Positions 45,329-57,711 of a stretch of DNA of 64,000 bases are shown piece after piece. The number at the start of each line of letters is the position of its first letter. The first letter of the stretch is position 1. The position numbers were made by a program, and so were the translations under genes. Where the stretch lies: contig JASAND010006661.1 in assembly GCA_030248195.1 (NCBI GenBank), forward strand, positions 1 to 64,000. Direction: 5' to 3'. The notes under the pieces are model-generated. The model was not told the origin of the DNA and ran no database searches. It saw only the letters and a program-made list of their open reading frames with translations. The DNA comes from Trissonchulus latispiculum (lineage: Eukaryota > Nematoda > Enoplea > Enoplida > Ironidae).

Positions 45329-46166
45329 TTGAATAGTTGTGATAATTTTCCGACAATCAGTAGCATTAATATTTAGTTTGTTTTCAATATCAGCCTAAAT
45401 ATGGTATCTTGGATTTTCTAAAAAGTTCTGCCCTTCCGGACACAGTTAAGCTTGAAGCCTTTCACACTTTGTATGTATTATGGAATAATAATATTCGTTG
45501 ATACATTATGCTAACCTAGGTACAATAAGTCTGAAGCTTTCAACACTTGTCCGTATTATAGAATAATTATATTCGTCGCTACACGTTAGGGTTGTGCCAG
45601 GGCCGTGAAGCATGGCGCATGAAACATGCCCGGCCCGCATATTTCTAATCTGTGTCACTGGAATACGCATTCTAAAATGTGTAGCGTAAATACGCAAGCG
45701 ATTGGAAAGTGTGTACTTGGAATGCGCAGCATACTTTCTAGTGTTTCATTCTATGTATGCTATTATTGGCTCATATAAATACGTAATATACCCATTGCGT
45801 ATGCTATTAGTGCTGCATACAATGAGTTATGAACATGTTAGTGGAGAAATTTAAAAAAATATAACCGCTCAGCCAGTGTCAAATAGCAAAGGTAAGGTAG
45901 CTTAAAGTTTTAAAAATACTTATTTTCGTTAAATCCAATATGCATTCGAACACATTTCAAAATATTAACAAAACAAAAGGTAGGCAAAATATTAAGTTTT
46001 TCATAGTTTAAGTTTCTGTGTTTTCTGTTTTTCTGTTTTTTACAAATATTCTATTTCTGATTTTGCAGATATTGTACTCTGGGCTTATTCTAGTGGGGGC
46101 GGGGTGCCCCCATAAACACCCTCCCCCCCAAAAATCATCCCCCCCAAAAGTGGGTGCCCCTATTGG
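45329..46166. other. AT-rich intergenic with a short C/G-tract repeat at 46090-46160
   Basis: No gene recognised. 46090-46160 is an inverted GGGTGCCCC repeat that the next MITE borders. Confidence 0.4.
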
Positions 46167-46174
46167 TACCAAAC

Positions 46175-47166
46175 TACGGTTGTATTGATGCGACCTCAAA
46201 AGCTTCGATTCGATTCAGTTCGATTTTCGTCTTTGAAAAATCATCAGATTTGATTCAGTTCGATTTGCGCACCCGAGAAATGAACTGATTTGATTCAGTT
46301 CGATTTTTTCGGTTTGAAAGACTTGATTTTGATGCAGTTTTTAGCGAATATGAATTTTGATGCGACTTTTGATTTTCAAATTTCAAAGTGAGAACATTAA
46401 ATTTCATGACTTGTTTAGACTTAGAGAACATTCATTACATTTTCATTTTTCATAATATTGAATACCCATTGCTGTCGTTGATATTCTTAATATGCTTAAT
46501 GCTTAATAATAATTAGCTGCCGAGCGGTTGGTCCCGGTACTTCTATATCCTGGTCTTTGGCGATTGTCCACATTGCTGAAAACCATGCACGATGAGCCCG
46601 GAATAGGAAGAAGAAGAATATTCTTAATATGATTTAGACTTCTTGGCTTCAATGAAGTCCTTGCATGCTAATCTTGATCAACTTTAGGGCTAATCAACTT
46701 TAATGTAAAAATAATGATCTGACGGTCTCGCTAAACGCAATAGGCTGCATTGAAGCAATAAACCTATTCCTGCAAAAGCCGTGGGCACTGCCATAGTGAA
46801 GAGCACAAAAACAAACCTTAAATGCACATAGTAATATTTGATATATTATATACTATGTCGTATTTGAAAAGATGCATGTAAAGTATTTTTCATATTGCAT
46901 TATACTAAGTGAAAGCTTTTAGCATATATTCTGCTGAATCAAAATGTGAATCAAAATCGCATCAAAATCAAAATTACTGATTCTTAGGAAAAAGTTTTGA
47001 TCTGATTCAGTTCGATTTTGGCTTCTGAAAATTCAGCTAGATTTGATTCAGTTTGATTTTTTGTTGTGAAAAATTAAATGATTTGATTCAGTTCAGTTAA
47101 TCAAAAATCAAAAGTCGCATCAAAACACTTTTGATTCGATTCGAATCAAAAATCAAAACAACAGTA
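46175..47166. mobile_element. 992-bp hAT-like MITE with perfect 8-bp duplication
   Basis: TACCAAAC stands at 46167-46174 and again at 47167-47174. The element starts TACGGTTGTATTGAT and ends ATCAAAACAACAGTA (inverted match with two changes). Both ends are filled with (GATTYGATTCAGTTC)n-type subrepeats. The 8-bp target duplication supports a hAT superfamily origin; no transposase is present. Confidence 0.85.
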
Positions 47167-47174
47167 TACCAAAC

Positions 47175-48608
47175 TTTGCCCTGAAAAAAATCGTTCAGAA
47201 GACCAAATTTTCAAAAATTTTCCGGCTTCGCCGGAGATTTTTCACTCAATTTTTGCCCTTTTCAACACTAAATCTGCTTATCTGCTTATTTTTGCTATAA
47301 AAATCAAATCAAGTTATATAGTATATGCCAGAAAAATAGCGCTATTTTTAGCATATTTTTCGAAGTTCGAAGAGTTGGCCGGCCGGCCATTCGAGCCGCT
47401 CGGACCGTTCGCGCTATCTGAGCTATTTCAGTAGTTTGTCTTCTCTTAAAATTATTGATTTTTTCGTTGTGACTTGTGCCGTCCTTTGTCCGGCCACTCA
47501 CTGCTGTCTTGTTCAGAAGCGATATATTTGAAGCAAAATGTATAGACAAGTTTAGAACATAATTCTGCTATCCAATTGCTATTAGCAAGCATGTTGCAAC
47601 TTTATACAGATTTTTTCTATCTGCAAAATGTTATGGTTTAGTTTAGTTAGCAGCAAATTGTCTTCAAACAAACATTTGTAAAATTCAAAAAGAACTAGTT
47701 ACTCTGCCTGAGGCGGCACACAAACCCTGGTTTGGTACAAGGAAACTAACAAGTAAAACTTTGTAAGTAAAAAGTAAAAAATCTGCTAAATATAAGTTGT
47801 GTGAATGCTTTTCCAACGATTAATTTTTATTTCTTTTTGGACGATTCAATACTTAACCAAAAATCTTGCAATCCACAACATAAGCTTTATAGCTCCAGTG
47901 TGATGGTTATAAATTAGTGCTCAAAGCATTATCTGAACATTATGAAATGAATAGCTACTGTTGCACTTGAAGTTACAGCGGATATGTACCTCATATTAAT
48001 AAAACTGCTCGAGCAAACTTGATGCGATTTGAGCCACTCTTGGCTGGGCCTCTCTGCAGCTGTCGGGTTGTACTCGGTCCGCACTCGGGCCGTTCGGGGT
48101 GTTCGGGCCGTGAATCGGGCCTCGGGCTTCGGGCCGGGCCAGCCCGGCCCGAAGAGGTTGGTTGGCCCGAGCGCGAGCCCTGCCCGAGAAATTTCTTAAC
48201 GGCACAATCCTCCTACTGCACGTATGCTGGCGTGTACATTACGTTGGAGTGATAAGTGATAACGTAAAGAAATGGGTCTAGTCGTACTCCGAAATCTAAT
48301 TACTTTGCGAGTATGCCGTTTACCCTTCCGCATATTATTTTTTACTTGCAAACTCTTAACATAACGTAAACCGTCGAAAGAGCGCACAAGAAAACCATTT
48401 CTCTACAAGTGTAGATCTGAAAATCCATACGTCTAAACTAGGCCAACGACCCAACGGACAGCAAACAGCCAATGGCCAATTGGTCGTCCAAAGGCTAACA
48501 GTCAAAAGCCAACGGCCAATGGCTTGGCCGGCCATTGGCCGCACCGGCCAACGCCCAACACTAATTGCGAGGTATCACAACAAAATGTTTTCATTTTTCG
48601 AGCACTTA
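47175..48608. other. Repeat-derived intergenic, GGCC-rich islands
   Basis: GC-rich word repeats (CGGGCC/GGCCCG at 48050-48190 and TTGGCC/GGCCAA at 48430-48565, ending CCCAACACTA) look like further hAT-like MITE pieces. Their second ends were not identified. No gene recognised. Confidence 0.45.
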
Positions 48609-48609
48609 A

Positions 48610-49714
48610 GGGAGGGGGCTACTAAAGGTTTGCCCCGACTTGGTCCGATTGGCTTACTTTTTGGCGAGGATATAGAGCATGGGTGTGGTCAAAAAATATC
48701 GGGTTCTGAGATCTTAGCTGCCTTCCAGCCATGTGTAGCCGTCGCGTTTATGTGCCCGACCCCCCTTTTTTCACATCTACTAACATAATTAATTAAAAAT
48801 TTCTACTGACTGCTAGGCCCAAGCTTCAAAGCTGCCCATTTGCCAACATGATTTGGCACATATGCCCCTACCCGCACAAAAGTACTAGTCACCTGTATCT
48901 TATCTGCATCTAAGGGAATTACTTTTCAAGTTGAAGTTTCGGCAAAAATTTAAAAAATTTTGGCTAACGAAAGGAAAATTTTATTACTGGTGCGAGCTAT
49001 AAGGCTGTAATTTGGCATAAAAGGAGATCCTATAGGAGTACTCATTTGTGTTAATTGGCAAGAACTTCTGCCGCGTGAAAAAATTTTATGTCAACTCTAA
49101 TCTTCAAAAATTGCCAAAAACGCCTTTTTTGGGCAATGGTACCCCAGAAATTGAAAAAATCAAATTTTTTGAAATTAAAATTTTTTGATATATTTGAACT
49201 CAGCGAGGTCGAAAACACACCCACAAAAGATTTCAGCTCGATTAGTGAAGGTTTGCGACTTTTATGACTGCAGAAAGACTCTACACAGGATCCGACAGAC
49301 TGAAAAATAAAGTTGACATAAAAATTTTTTCACGCGGCAGAATTTCTTGCCATTTGGCACAAATGAGTACTCCTATAGGGCCTCCTTTTATGCCAAATTA
49401 CAGCCGTATAGCTCGCACCAGTAATAAAATTTTCCTTTCGTTAGCCAAAAATTTTTAAATTTTTGCCGAAACTTCAACTTTGAAGAGTAATTTCTTTAGA
49501 TGCAGATAAGATACAGACGTCTAGTATATTTCTGCAGGTAGGGGCATATGTGCCAACTCAGATTGGCAAATGGCAACTTTGAAGCTTGGGCCTGGCAGTC
49601 AATAGAAATTTTTAATTAATTATGTTAGTAGTTGTGAAAAAAGCGGGGTCGGGCACATAAACGCGACGGCTGCACATGGCTGAAAGGCAGCTAAGATCAG
49701 CCCCCCCCCCCCCG
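48610..49714. mobile_element. TTAA-flanked foldback element forming a ~1-kb hairpin
   Basis: TTAA lies at 48606-48609 and 49715-49718. Inside, about 48709-49090 and 49318-49700 are inverted repeats of each other (markers GATCTTAGCTGCC / GGCAGCTAAGATC and GGCACATATGCCCCTAC). Transcription would give a dsRNA stem of about 380 bp. The left tip (GGGAGGGGGCTACT) resembles family 2 at 18913. Confidence 0.75.
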
Positions 49715-49718
49715 TTAA

Positions 49719-51540
49719 GGGGGGGGCTACGAATTTTACTAAAAGTTCGATGTCGGAAAAGCTAGCTAGTCTTTTGCCACATAATAGTATAAGTTTTATT
49801 GTAAAATAGTTTAAAGTTTGAAAGAATTCCATGCAGCCTAGCGTCCCGTGGAGCCATCAGAAGTTGGTGTTGTCGGCCATAGAGATGAGCACGGGCCGGA
49901 TTTTTTCGGTCTCCGGCCCGTTTCGGCCCGCTTCGGCCCGCAGTAAAAACATTTCTCGGCCTGGCCCGGCCCGGCCCGGCCCGCTGGCAAAATCTTTCGG
50001 CCCGGCCCGGCCCGGCCCGCAAGCTAACAAAATTCGGCCCGGCCCGGCCCGCCAAAAGAAAATTTCCAAAATTTTACTCACAATTTTATTTCAAAGGCTT
50101 CAACGCATGGTGGAAACGCTAAAATGTGCTACGAAATGTTAAATTGTGCTGTAAATTAACCAGAATGCGTAAATATTTAGCTAATTTTAGTGATTTCAAA
50201 ACATTTTGGAGGGTCAATCCGGCCCGTTTCGGCCCGCTTCGGCCCGCAGTAAAAACATTTCTCGGCCTGGCCCGGCCCGGCCCGCTCCAAAACCTTGCTC
50301 GGCCCGGCCCGGCCCGGCCGACGGGCCGAAATGCTCATCACTAGTCGGCCAAACTTCGCCTCGCCCTGATCGCTATGCGCAAGGTACGGTACCCAAATTT
50401 TCCAGAAATAGTTCTGTCTGACATATAGTGCTTTGATATTGTGTAAATTAATCTCAAGACCATTGTATTCTTTTCTGTGCGATACAATCAAAGTGCGAAA
50501 AATTGGATGTTGTAGGTCTATACGGGTGGAGGTTAACTAACGTCTAATGAGCTGTGGTTTACCAAATGATAGTTCTTTTCTCCTTTGCTCCAACTTTGCT
50601 CCAATTAATACTCCACGTATCTGTCTTAACTTACGTAAAAAATGACGTGATTTCGTTAATCCCTGCGTTTGCAGGACTAAATTACATTATCGATATTGTC
50701 GCTGTTATTTGGTGCCATTTCGAAGATGTGAGTCAATTACTCCAAAGCACTGCGGCAGAATCGGCTGAAACTTTGCGCATTACAGGCCAGTGAGTGTACC
50801 TACGAAGATGTACAGAAAGCTAGGTCAGTAAGCCTCGCTCCAATGTTTAGAAATGCTAGATTGATTTCTCGAAGTATGGATGGTGATCGCTCCAAAAAGC
50901 TCTAAGACAGTTGTAAGCGCATACTGAACGAAGGAAGCGTCATATCGAAAAACGGATTTCGTATTCGGATTCAGCAGGTCAAATAACCCCTATAAGCACC
51001 TTAGCTAGCTTTTCAGGCCTAAAAATAAGGGTTATTTCTGAACAAAAAGTTAGCCAGCACACTAATCAGAAAACCAAAGCCCTCGAAACTTACTGACAGT
51101 TTGCCCCTATTAGAGCTTAATAATTGGTAAAAAGCTGGGGTAGGCTAGGGCTGTCAATTTTATTAGATCAAAAACGGCGTACGGTAACATCGCAACTTTT
51201 TGCCAAATTTTAAACTTTGACCTGTTTTTGCTAAAGAAGGAAACAACGCTCGAAAGCCGGAATACTTTTAATATTTAGTACTAATAACAGCTAACATTTG
51301 TGGGAAAAAGTTTCGGAATTGGTCAAACCGTTAATCCACCAGAGTTCAGAAAACTTTTTCAAAAAACCAACTTTTCGCACCAAAATTTCGACTTTGGCGT
51401 AATGCCAGAATTGATATGTGTTAGATATAATAATGCCGACTACGGACTATTTAACCTTGATATGTTAGCTAATCATATGCCAAAAGGTAGGTCTCTCTCT
51501 GAAGAAGTTGGGCAAAACCGTTCGTAGCCCCCCCTCCCCT
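49719..51540. mobile_element. TTAA-type element with G-run ends, carrying an hAT-like MITE
   Basis: Left end GGGGGGGGCTACGAA (49719) and right end TTCGTAGCCCCCCCTCCCCT (51521-51540) are inverted matches. The left TTAA (49715-49718) is shared with the preceding element; the right one has decayed. It contains the MITE at 49880-50343. The remainder (50352-51520) has no recognisable gene. Confidence 0.6.
49880..50343. mobile_element. 464-bp hAT-like MITE with perfect 8-bp duplication and GGCCC word repeats
   Basis: GTCGGCCA occurs at 49872-49879 and 50344-50351. Ends TAGAGATGAGCACGGGCCGG and, on the other strand, TAGTGATGAGCATTTCGGCC. Both arms carry CGGCCCGTTTCGGCCCGCTT and (GGCCC)n runs, partly in direct copies (49905-49990 and 50215-50290). 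Confidence 0.88.
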
Positions 51541-51675
51541 GAACATAACTACAAAAGGCACTTTTCTTGCTTTTCTATAAAGTCCGATACATGTCCAACA
51601 TTGTCAAATCAGGCTCGGGCAGCGTAAAGACGTCCACTCTTCGACGCTGTACGTGAAAATGACGCCATTCATTGT

Positions 51676-54082
51676 ATGTTATGTATGTATGTTAATTTAT
51701 TTTCCAACCAATCAACACAGAAAATTACATAAACAACCAAATACATTAATCAACATTAACTTATGATAGAAAGCTTACAAATTAGTAAAAAAATTATCAT
51801 TATGGTTGGGAGGGGGCGGGGTGGGCCGTTTGACCGACTTCTAATCCCCGGCCCCTCAAATACGATGCAAAAGAAATTGTGGCAAGGCGACTTTTAAATT
51901 CCATAACATTTAAAGCATTGACAACAGTTTCATCAAGAGCATTCCAGATACTAACAATTCTATTACTGAAAAAATACTTTCTAATATCAGTGTTACTTCT
52001 TTTAACAGACAATTTATAAGCATGCCCTCTTGTGGATAAGAGCTGACTATATTCGAAAAAATCATTGAATCTAAGATCAACTTGTCCATGAACGATTTTA
52101 TATGTCATAATTAAATCTTTTATAATACGACGTTCCTCCAACGAGGTTAAGCAAAGCTTCTTCAAACGTTCAGTGTATGATAAACTACCCATACCAGGTA
52201 ATCTTTTTGTAAATGATCGTTGAACACGTTCGATTAAATCAATGTCTTTTAAATAATGAGGTGACCAAACCTCGGAACCGTATTCTAGTTTAGGTCGAAC
52301 ATAAGTTTTGTATAATTTTAAAAGGAAATCAATTTTACGTGAGTAAAAGCAGTAAAAAATTAAGTTTACCTTCTGAAAGCCAATTTTTGCAATATTTTGA
52401 TAATGTGATACCATCTTGAAGTTAGAATCAATTATGATTCCTAAGTCATTAAATTGTTGAACCGATACCAACTCATGATTATTTAGATAGTATGTGGTCC
52501 TGGGATTCGCATAGCCCAAATGCAAAGTAACACATTTCGCAGAAGCAAGCAGGAGCTGCCTAACTTTAGTCCAACTAAAGATTTTACCTATGTCATGTTG
52601 CATTAAGAGTTTCCCAGCAAAATTGTCATTATATAAGAGAAATAATTTTGCGTCGTCTGCGTATAATTTGATATCTAAATAATCCAAAGTGGAACATATA
52701 TCATTAATATAAGCTAGAAAAAGCAATGGTCCGAGTATACTTCCTTGAGGGACCCCAGAAGTTACACTTTCAAGATATGATTTAGAACCACTAACTTCAA
52801 CAAACTGCTTTCGTTCGCAGAGGTAATCTTTGATCCAAGACAGTAATTTTCCATTTACTCCTAAAGACTTTAAAATTTGCAGTAACTTTTGATGAGAGAC
52901 CGTATCAAAAGCTTTTGCTATATCAAGAAAAATTACATCTATATTAAACTTTTCGTCAATAGCTTTTGTCCAAATATTGTGGGTATCCAGGAGCTGAGTA
53001 ATTGTTGACCGGCCTTTTCTGAAACCAAATTGACTTGAGTGCAATAAATGATTTGATTCAAAATGGTCTTTCATACATTCAGCTACAACAGATTCCATAG
53101 TCTTGCCACAGCCACATAATAAACTAATAGGCCGATAATTCTCAAAACTTGTTTTTAGTCCTTTTTTATGGATCGGCACAATTTTGGCTAATTTCCATTC
53201 TGAAGGGATTTTACCCTCTTGAAATGATTTGGAAAAAATATGCGATAAAGGTTTCGCTAACTCGTCAGCAAGTTTGCATAAAAATAATTGAGGAATTCCG
53301 TCTGGGCCTGAACTCAGTTTTGCCGGCAAATTTTTGAGATGCTTTAAAACTGTTGCTTCGGAAAAATCTACACTTTCTAGCAATTGAGTTGGAATGGGCA
53401 AATTTTGCAATGGAATATTATCATCACGAATAAAAACAGAGCTGAAATATTTATTGAAAAAATTTGCTTGTGCAGCACTATCTAAAATGACATTATCATC
53501 TTTCAGCATTACTGGAATTGCTATGTCTTTTTGGAAACGGGAGCGAACAAATTTCCAGAATTTAGTTTCGGTAGGATTTACTAACATTCGCTCTTCTTTT
53601 AAATGCAAGTCCCGTCGTTTTGCGCGGCGAGCTTCACGTGCAGCCTTGACCCAACTTTCCTTATTTTCGGTCGTTCGATTCAATTTATATTTTTTGTGTA
53701 GAATTTGCTGGCGTTTATGTAGCTGAGTTGTTTGCACCGACCAGGAAATAGAATTATTAACAAAGCTACATAAAGGCACGTTAGATAAAATACAGTTCCA
53801 TACAATGTTACGAAATTTTTCCCACAACACTTCAACCGAATTATTTGTAACGTTGAAAGTTTCCTCCCAATTAATTTCACTAAGCTTCACTTTTATACTA
53901 TCCCAATCGGCTTTTTGGAAATTATAGAATTTTGACAGCTTGTTGTATACTTTGGTTCTAAAAGGACCGAGTAACCCACTAATTTGAAGGTGATCGCTGA
54001 TTAGAAAAGGAGATTCACAGCGCACATTGCTTTTGAATAAGCACGATTTTATGCAAAAGGTTAAGTGTCTGCTGACGGACAT
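51676..54082 (-). CDS. Non-LTR retrotransposon ORF2 (CR1/Jockey type), 5'-truncated but RT frame open
   Basis: An uninterrupted 760-codon frame (54082 to 51800, stop included) on the - strand. Residues about 28-31 (ISDH) are the last motif of an APE endonuclease, so most of that domain is missing upstream. Reverse transcriptase motifs follow: SSGPDGIPQLF (258-267), ENYRPISLL (314-322), FGFRKGRST (352-360), FLDIAKAFD (385-393), SGVPQGSILGP (442-452) and YADD (474-477). A typical CR1/Jockey C-terminal region follows (YVRPKLEYGSEVWSP). After the stop the element runs to a short ACAT-type tail near 51676. The open frame points to a recent insertion; without the endonuclease it could not move by itself. 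Confidence 0.9.
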
Positions 54083-54290
54083 TTTCAGTAATTGTAAACC
54101 TGCTGCGCAGACAATTATTTTTCAAAGGAGTTTTTACTTGCTCACTACAAAAAACATACGTGCAAAACATTGTCTGAACGTTTTTAATAAAGTTAGAAGA
54201 ATCTACTTTTATACTGCAAGTAAAGTTCAAACAATTCAGCATTACATATTAGCATTTGTAATGTTTCGGATGAATTAAAACTCGAAAAGT
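54045..54290 (+). repeat. Dispersed repeat overlapping the LINE 5' end
   Basis: TTTTATGCAAAAGGTTAA, TTGTAAACCTGCTGCGCAG and neighbouring blocks recur inverted at about 19905-19970, and the CTGCTGCGC core also occurs at 19430 and 61055. It overlaps the start of the LINE frame, so the truncated LINE may have begun inside it. Confidence 0.5.
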
Positions 54291-56369
54291 TAAGAAAATT
54301 CGTTAGACCATGGATTGTGATCTGAGAGTGGAATTGTCGTTGCTATATTTTGCGAAAATCTGTTGCTCAGGTCCTCCCTCGAATGCGGTATGTGAACGTC
54401 CAAGCAATTGTTGTAATTATTGATGATTATGCGAGTACCAGAGTTGTCAGCCGGTTCAAAACGCCCGAAAATTCATTACTAGGGACATAGGATCTAGCGT
54501 GGTTAGGGAATAAGGTTAGAAATAGCACTATAACCCGCTCAAATGACGCGAGAATAGAATATGAACTCAGTGGAACACGGTCTAATAAGGATTAATCAGG
54601 GTATTAACTAATAACGGAGGGGTCGTTACCCTTCCAGGGTCAGTAATAGGCCCCAATCATAGTCTCTGATTAAGTAACGGAGGAGTCGTTACTCTTCCTA
54701 GGCCGTACAAGGCCTCCTGTTGTTAGAAATATGCCAAAACTTTCATCAAAGTAAACTAAAATTAATGAAGAGAAAAGTTTAATAAACGTGTTGTATATGA
54801 AGCAGCAAATTGTTACAGAAAACTCTGTTAAAAGACGCTTTATACGGCTACTAAGTTCACACGTTGGAAGATGGGTCACTAAAATGCAATTACTCGTTAG
54901 CTAGTCGCATGAAATAACGTTAATAGGCATTAATAGGTGTTAGTTAGGCCTAATTAGCAGTAATTTGGTAATAATTAATGAATTTTGAAGATTTTTGGTG
55001 AAAATACAACTTAGGTAATCTGAAAGGCAATTTTTTCCTGATTCTAAAAAGCCAAACCCGGTCTTTTAACTCCCAATAATGCGAAAAATACATGCCAAAA
55101 AGGTTTGGCCGATTACATTTTAATTACCTAATAATGACCTTACGTAAACTTCGTAACAGAACGTAACAATCACGTGTTGTTACGTTCATTCATTGTCCTA
55201 TTCATTCTTGGGCTTCTGTTGGCCCTCACCCAGCAAAGACTTGCCTTGCAGAAGAAGAGTTAGTACACACCTTAGGTGTGAAAATAGGTTCGGAGGAAGC
55301 GTAGCCCTCTCCCAAATTAATAAAATGAGATGAAATTAAGTTAATCTAGGTAGTTTTGTACGTAGAATATTAATATCTAGTTTTTATTTCCTAAAAAATT
55401 ACGTAGTTCCTTGTATGCACTAGTTTTTGCGCAATAATTGCCCTCCTGTATCCTCAGGTAGAGACTCCAAGTTCCAGTGAGGGAGAGCAATTGTTGCTAG
55501 GATTAACGAACGGCCTCCCTTGTTCTCGGCCGAAAGGTCACGCCCAAAAAGAAAAGAAAGGGGCTTGGAAACAAGGGAGCGCCTGAAAATAATAAAAGTA
55601 AAATTTACAAAATATTACGGCCAAAGTGGCACTTAATAATTATTTTTTCACAATGGACCCCGAGAGGTCTTTACTTCGTATTATTCCGTTTTTTAATCCA
55701 AAGAAATTAATCTTCTAACTAGCAAACTTCCCCTTTGGTTATCTCTACATGTTAACCAAAAAGTCTGGAAAGTTTCTGGAAATTCAGCTTGGGAAATCCA
55801 TCAAACAAGGGGTCAGTTGAAGGGTCATAACTCCAGACCCCCCCCCATTAATCTCCATTCCGGTGGGCCAGGCGTGCAAACAGCCCACGTCGGGTCCGAG
55901 TTTACAAAGAGGATTTCCAGGAAAGTCTGGAAATCCTGCTTTCTTCAAAGAGGACCCGGCAAAAGCAATAAAGGTCAGTGAGCTGTCAGACTCCTGACGA
56001 TTTGAGCCAACACGGAGCAACACACGCACGATTGAGGGCCATTTGAGCGCATTATGCTCGGCCAGAATTACACATTAGGAACGCAATTTTTGGGGATTCG
56101 CTAGAAGGCCCTTTAGGCCTAAAAATTCATCTTTTCTTGGCCTTCGGGCCTTACTTTGAATTAAACTATTTTAACCAAGCCACGGCCTAATTGGCCTTAA
56201 TTTTAGTAGGGGCTTTATGCCCAAATTTTGCCTTTTTATATGCATTTTTTCGGGGTTTTGTAATGAATTGGGATTTTGAGTGGGGACCCTCCCCTGAGCT
56301 GAGTTAGGAGGTCCCTTGGTTACGACCTCATGCTAGATCTAAGCTAAATTAGGAACAATTCTCCCCACA

Positions 56370-56392
56370 GCCGGCAATTAGGAATTGCCGGC
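56370..56392. repeat. Conserved hairpin, copy 2
   Basis: GCCGGCAATT / AATTGCCGGC, loop AGG. It differs from copy 1 (14880) by a paired C-G to T-A change in the stem. Confidence 0.8.
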
Positions 56393-56621
56393 CGTAATTG
56401 CAAATGTAGGCGCTATTGAAGCTAAACAACGTTGTCGGTAACTATGAAGTGTAATCGTGTGAAGGCCGGCTATTTAAAACTAATAGGAATTAAAACCCAA
56501 TAATCGTTTTAAGCGTTAATTATTCAGTTGTTTTGAGGGGAATGGCCGACTTCCCCAGTTAATTTTACTTATACAAAAAAACTGTCCTTAGCGGAAAGGT
56601 GTGTGTAGTTTTGTTCTTGTT

Positions 56622-56646
56622 GTAATAATTGCCGAGCAATTATTAC
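56622..56646. repeat. Second conserved hairpin, copy 2
   Basis: 11-bp perfect stem GTAATAATTGC / GCAATTATTAC with loop CGA; counterpart of 15162-15188. Confidence 0.75.
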
Positions 56647-57638
56647 TCGTTCAGCTTTCCAAATAAGTTGTCAAAGTTCCAAATTTCTCAATCTTTGTCA
56701 AAACTACGAAAGTTTAGAAATTTCAAGTTTAGTACGAAGGTTAGTTAATCCTAAACTGTGACAAAATGTGCATACAAAAAGTTGATAGGTTTAAATAAGA
56801 AAGTACTAGGGCTCATATTATGTTATTTAGTCGTTTGTGTAATTGTTGGTATAATTGTGACATTAATCGTGTGAATGTGAACCCCAAATTTACGTAGAAT
56901 TGGCTTCTTGGGTAAATTCCTTATGGATTATGAGGTTCCAAGTTTAGCCCCATTTCTAGAGTGTGCATGGTGAACAGAAATTGTGTAATTGTGAGTGTGA
57001 ATGAGGGCATACCATGTAAACTCCCTTTGTTCGATAAGGGTCTTGGAAATGCCAGAATGAAAACGTAAATACTCAGATATTAGGCAGGAACTGGGCCAAA
57101 TTGAGTAGCAATTTGGCCCTTAATCGTACATAATTAAGGGATTTATTTGGCTTAAAACTTCACAGTGTGCCTGTCGCGAAACTGTCAATTTTGGAGTGAA
57201 TGTAGTAGAGTTTTGCTTGAATGTTGGTACATCCGGCGATATAAAGCAGATTCTGCGGCCTAGGGACACGGGGACCCCGCATTAGGTCTGTAAGTCTGTT
57301 GGATTTCCGGTCATCCGTGTAGTTAGCCCTGCGATCAGGGGGCGGATGAGCCGCATTTACGGAATCCAGAACTGCACGAATTAGAAGTTTAACAGAAATT
57401 ATATTCAAAATAGCAGGAGAAATCACCACAATTAAGTATTTCATAGCTATTATCCGACTAGCGGACTAACTAATCATTTAGTTCTGTAATTTCAGTTAAA
57501 GATAGAGGTACCAGTTATCTAGCCTAAAATAGTTATTAGTTCAGGGTTCATAGCTCTAGTGGTCTAAACTACGTTAGTTATAATGGTCAGCAAGCATTAC
57601 GACATAAAAGAATGAACCAAACTGAAAGAAAAGAAGTA

Positions 57639-57711
57639 AACCCGTGCTGAGGATCAAACTCAGGACCTTCGGCGAATTAGGCCGATGCTCAGCCATTGAG
57701 CTACCACGGGT
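57639..57711 (-). tRNA. tRNA-like gene, anticodon AAT (Ile), possibly a pseudogene
   Basis: A full cloverleaf reads on the - strand: acceptor ACCCGTG / CACGGGT, D arm GCTC / GAGC, anticodon stem TCGGC / GCCGA with loop CTAATTC (anticodon AAT), T arm CTGAG / CTCAG with loop TTTGATC. It totals 73 nt including the discriminator. The A box (TAGCTCAATGG) is good and the B box has T in place of the usual C. Base 37 and the discriminator are both T, unusual for tRNA-Ile. A CTTCTTTTC terminator-like run follows. It lies within large repeat copy 2. Confidence 0.65.
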
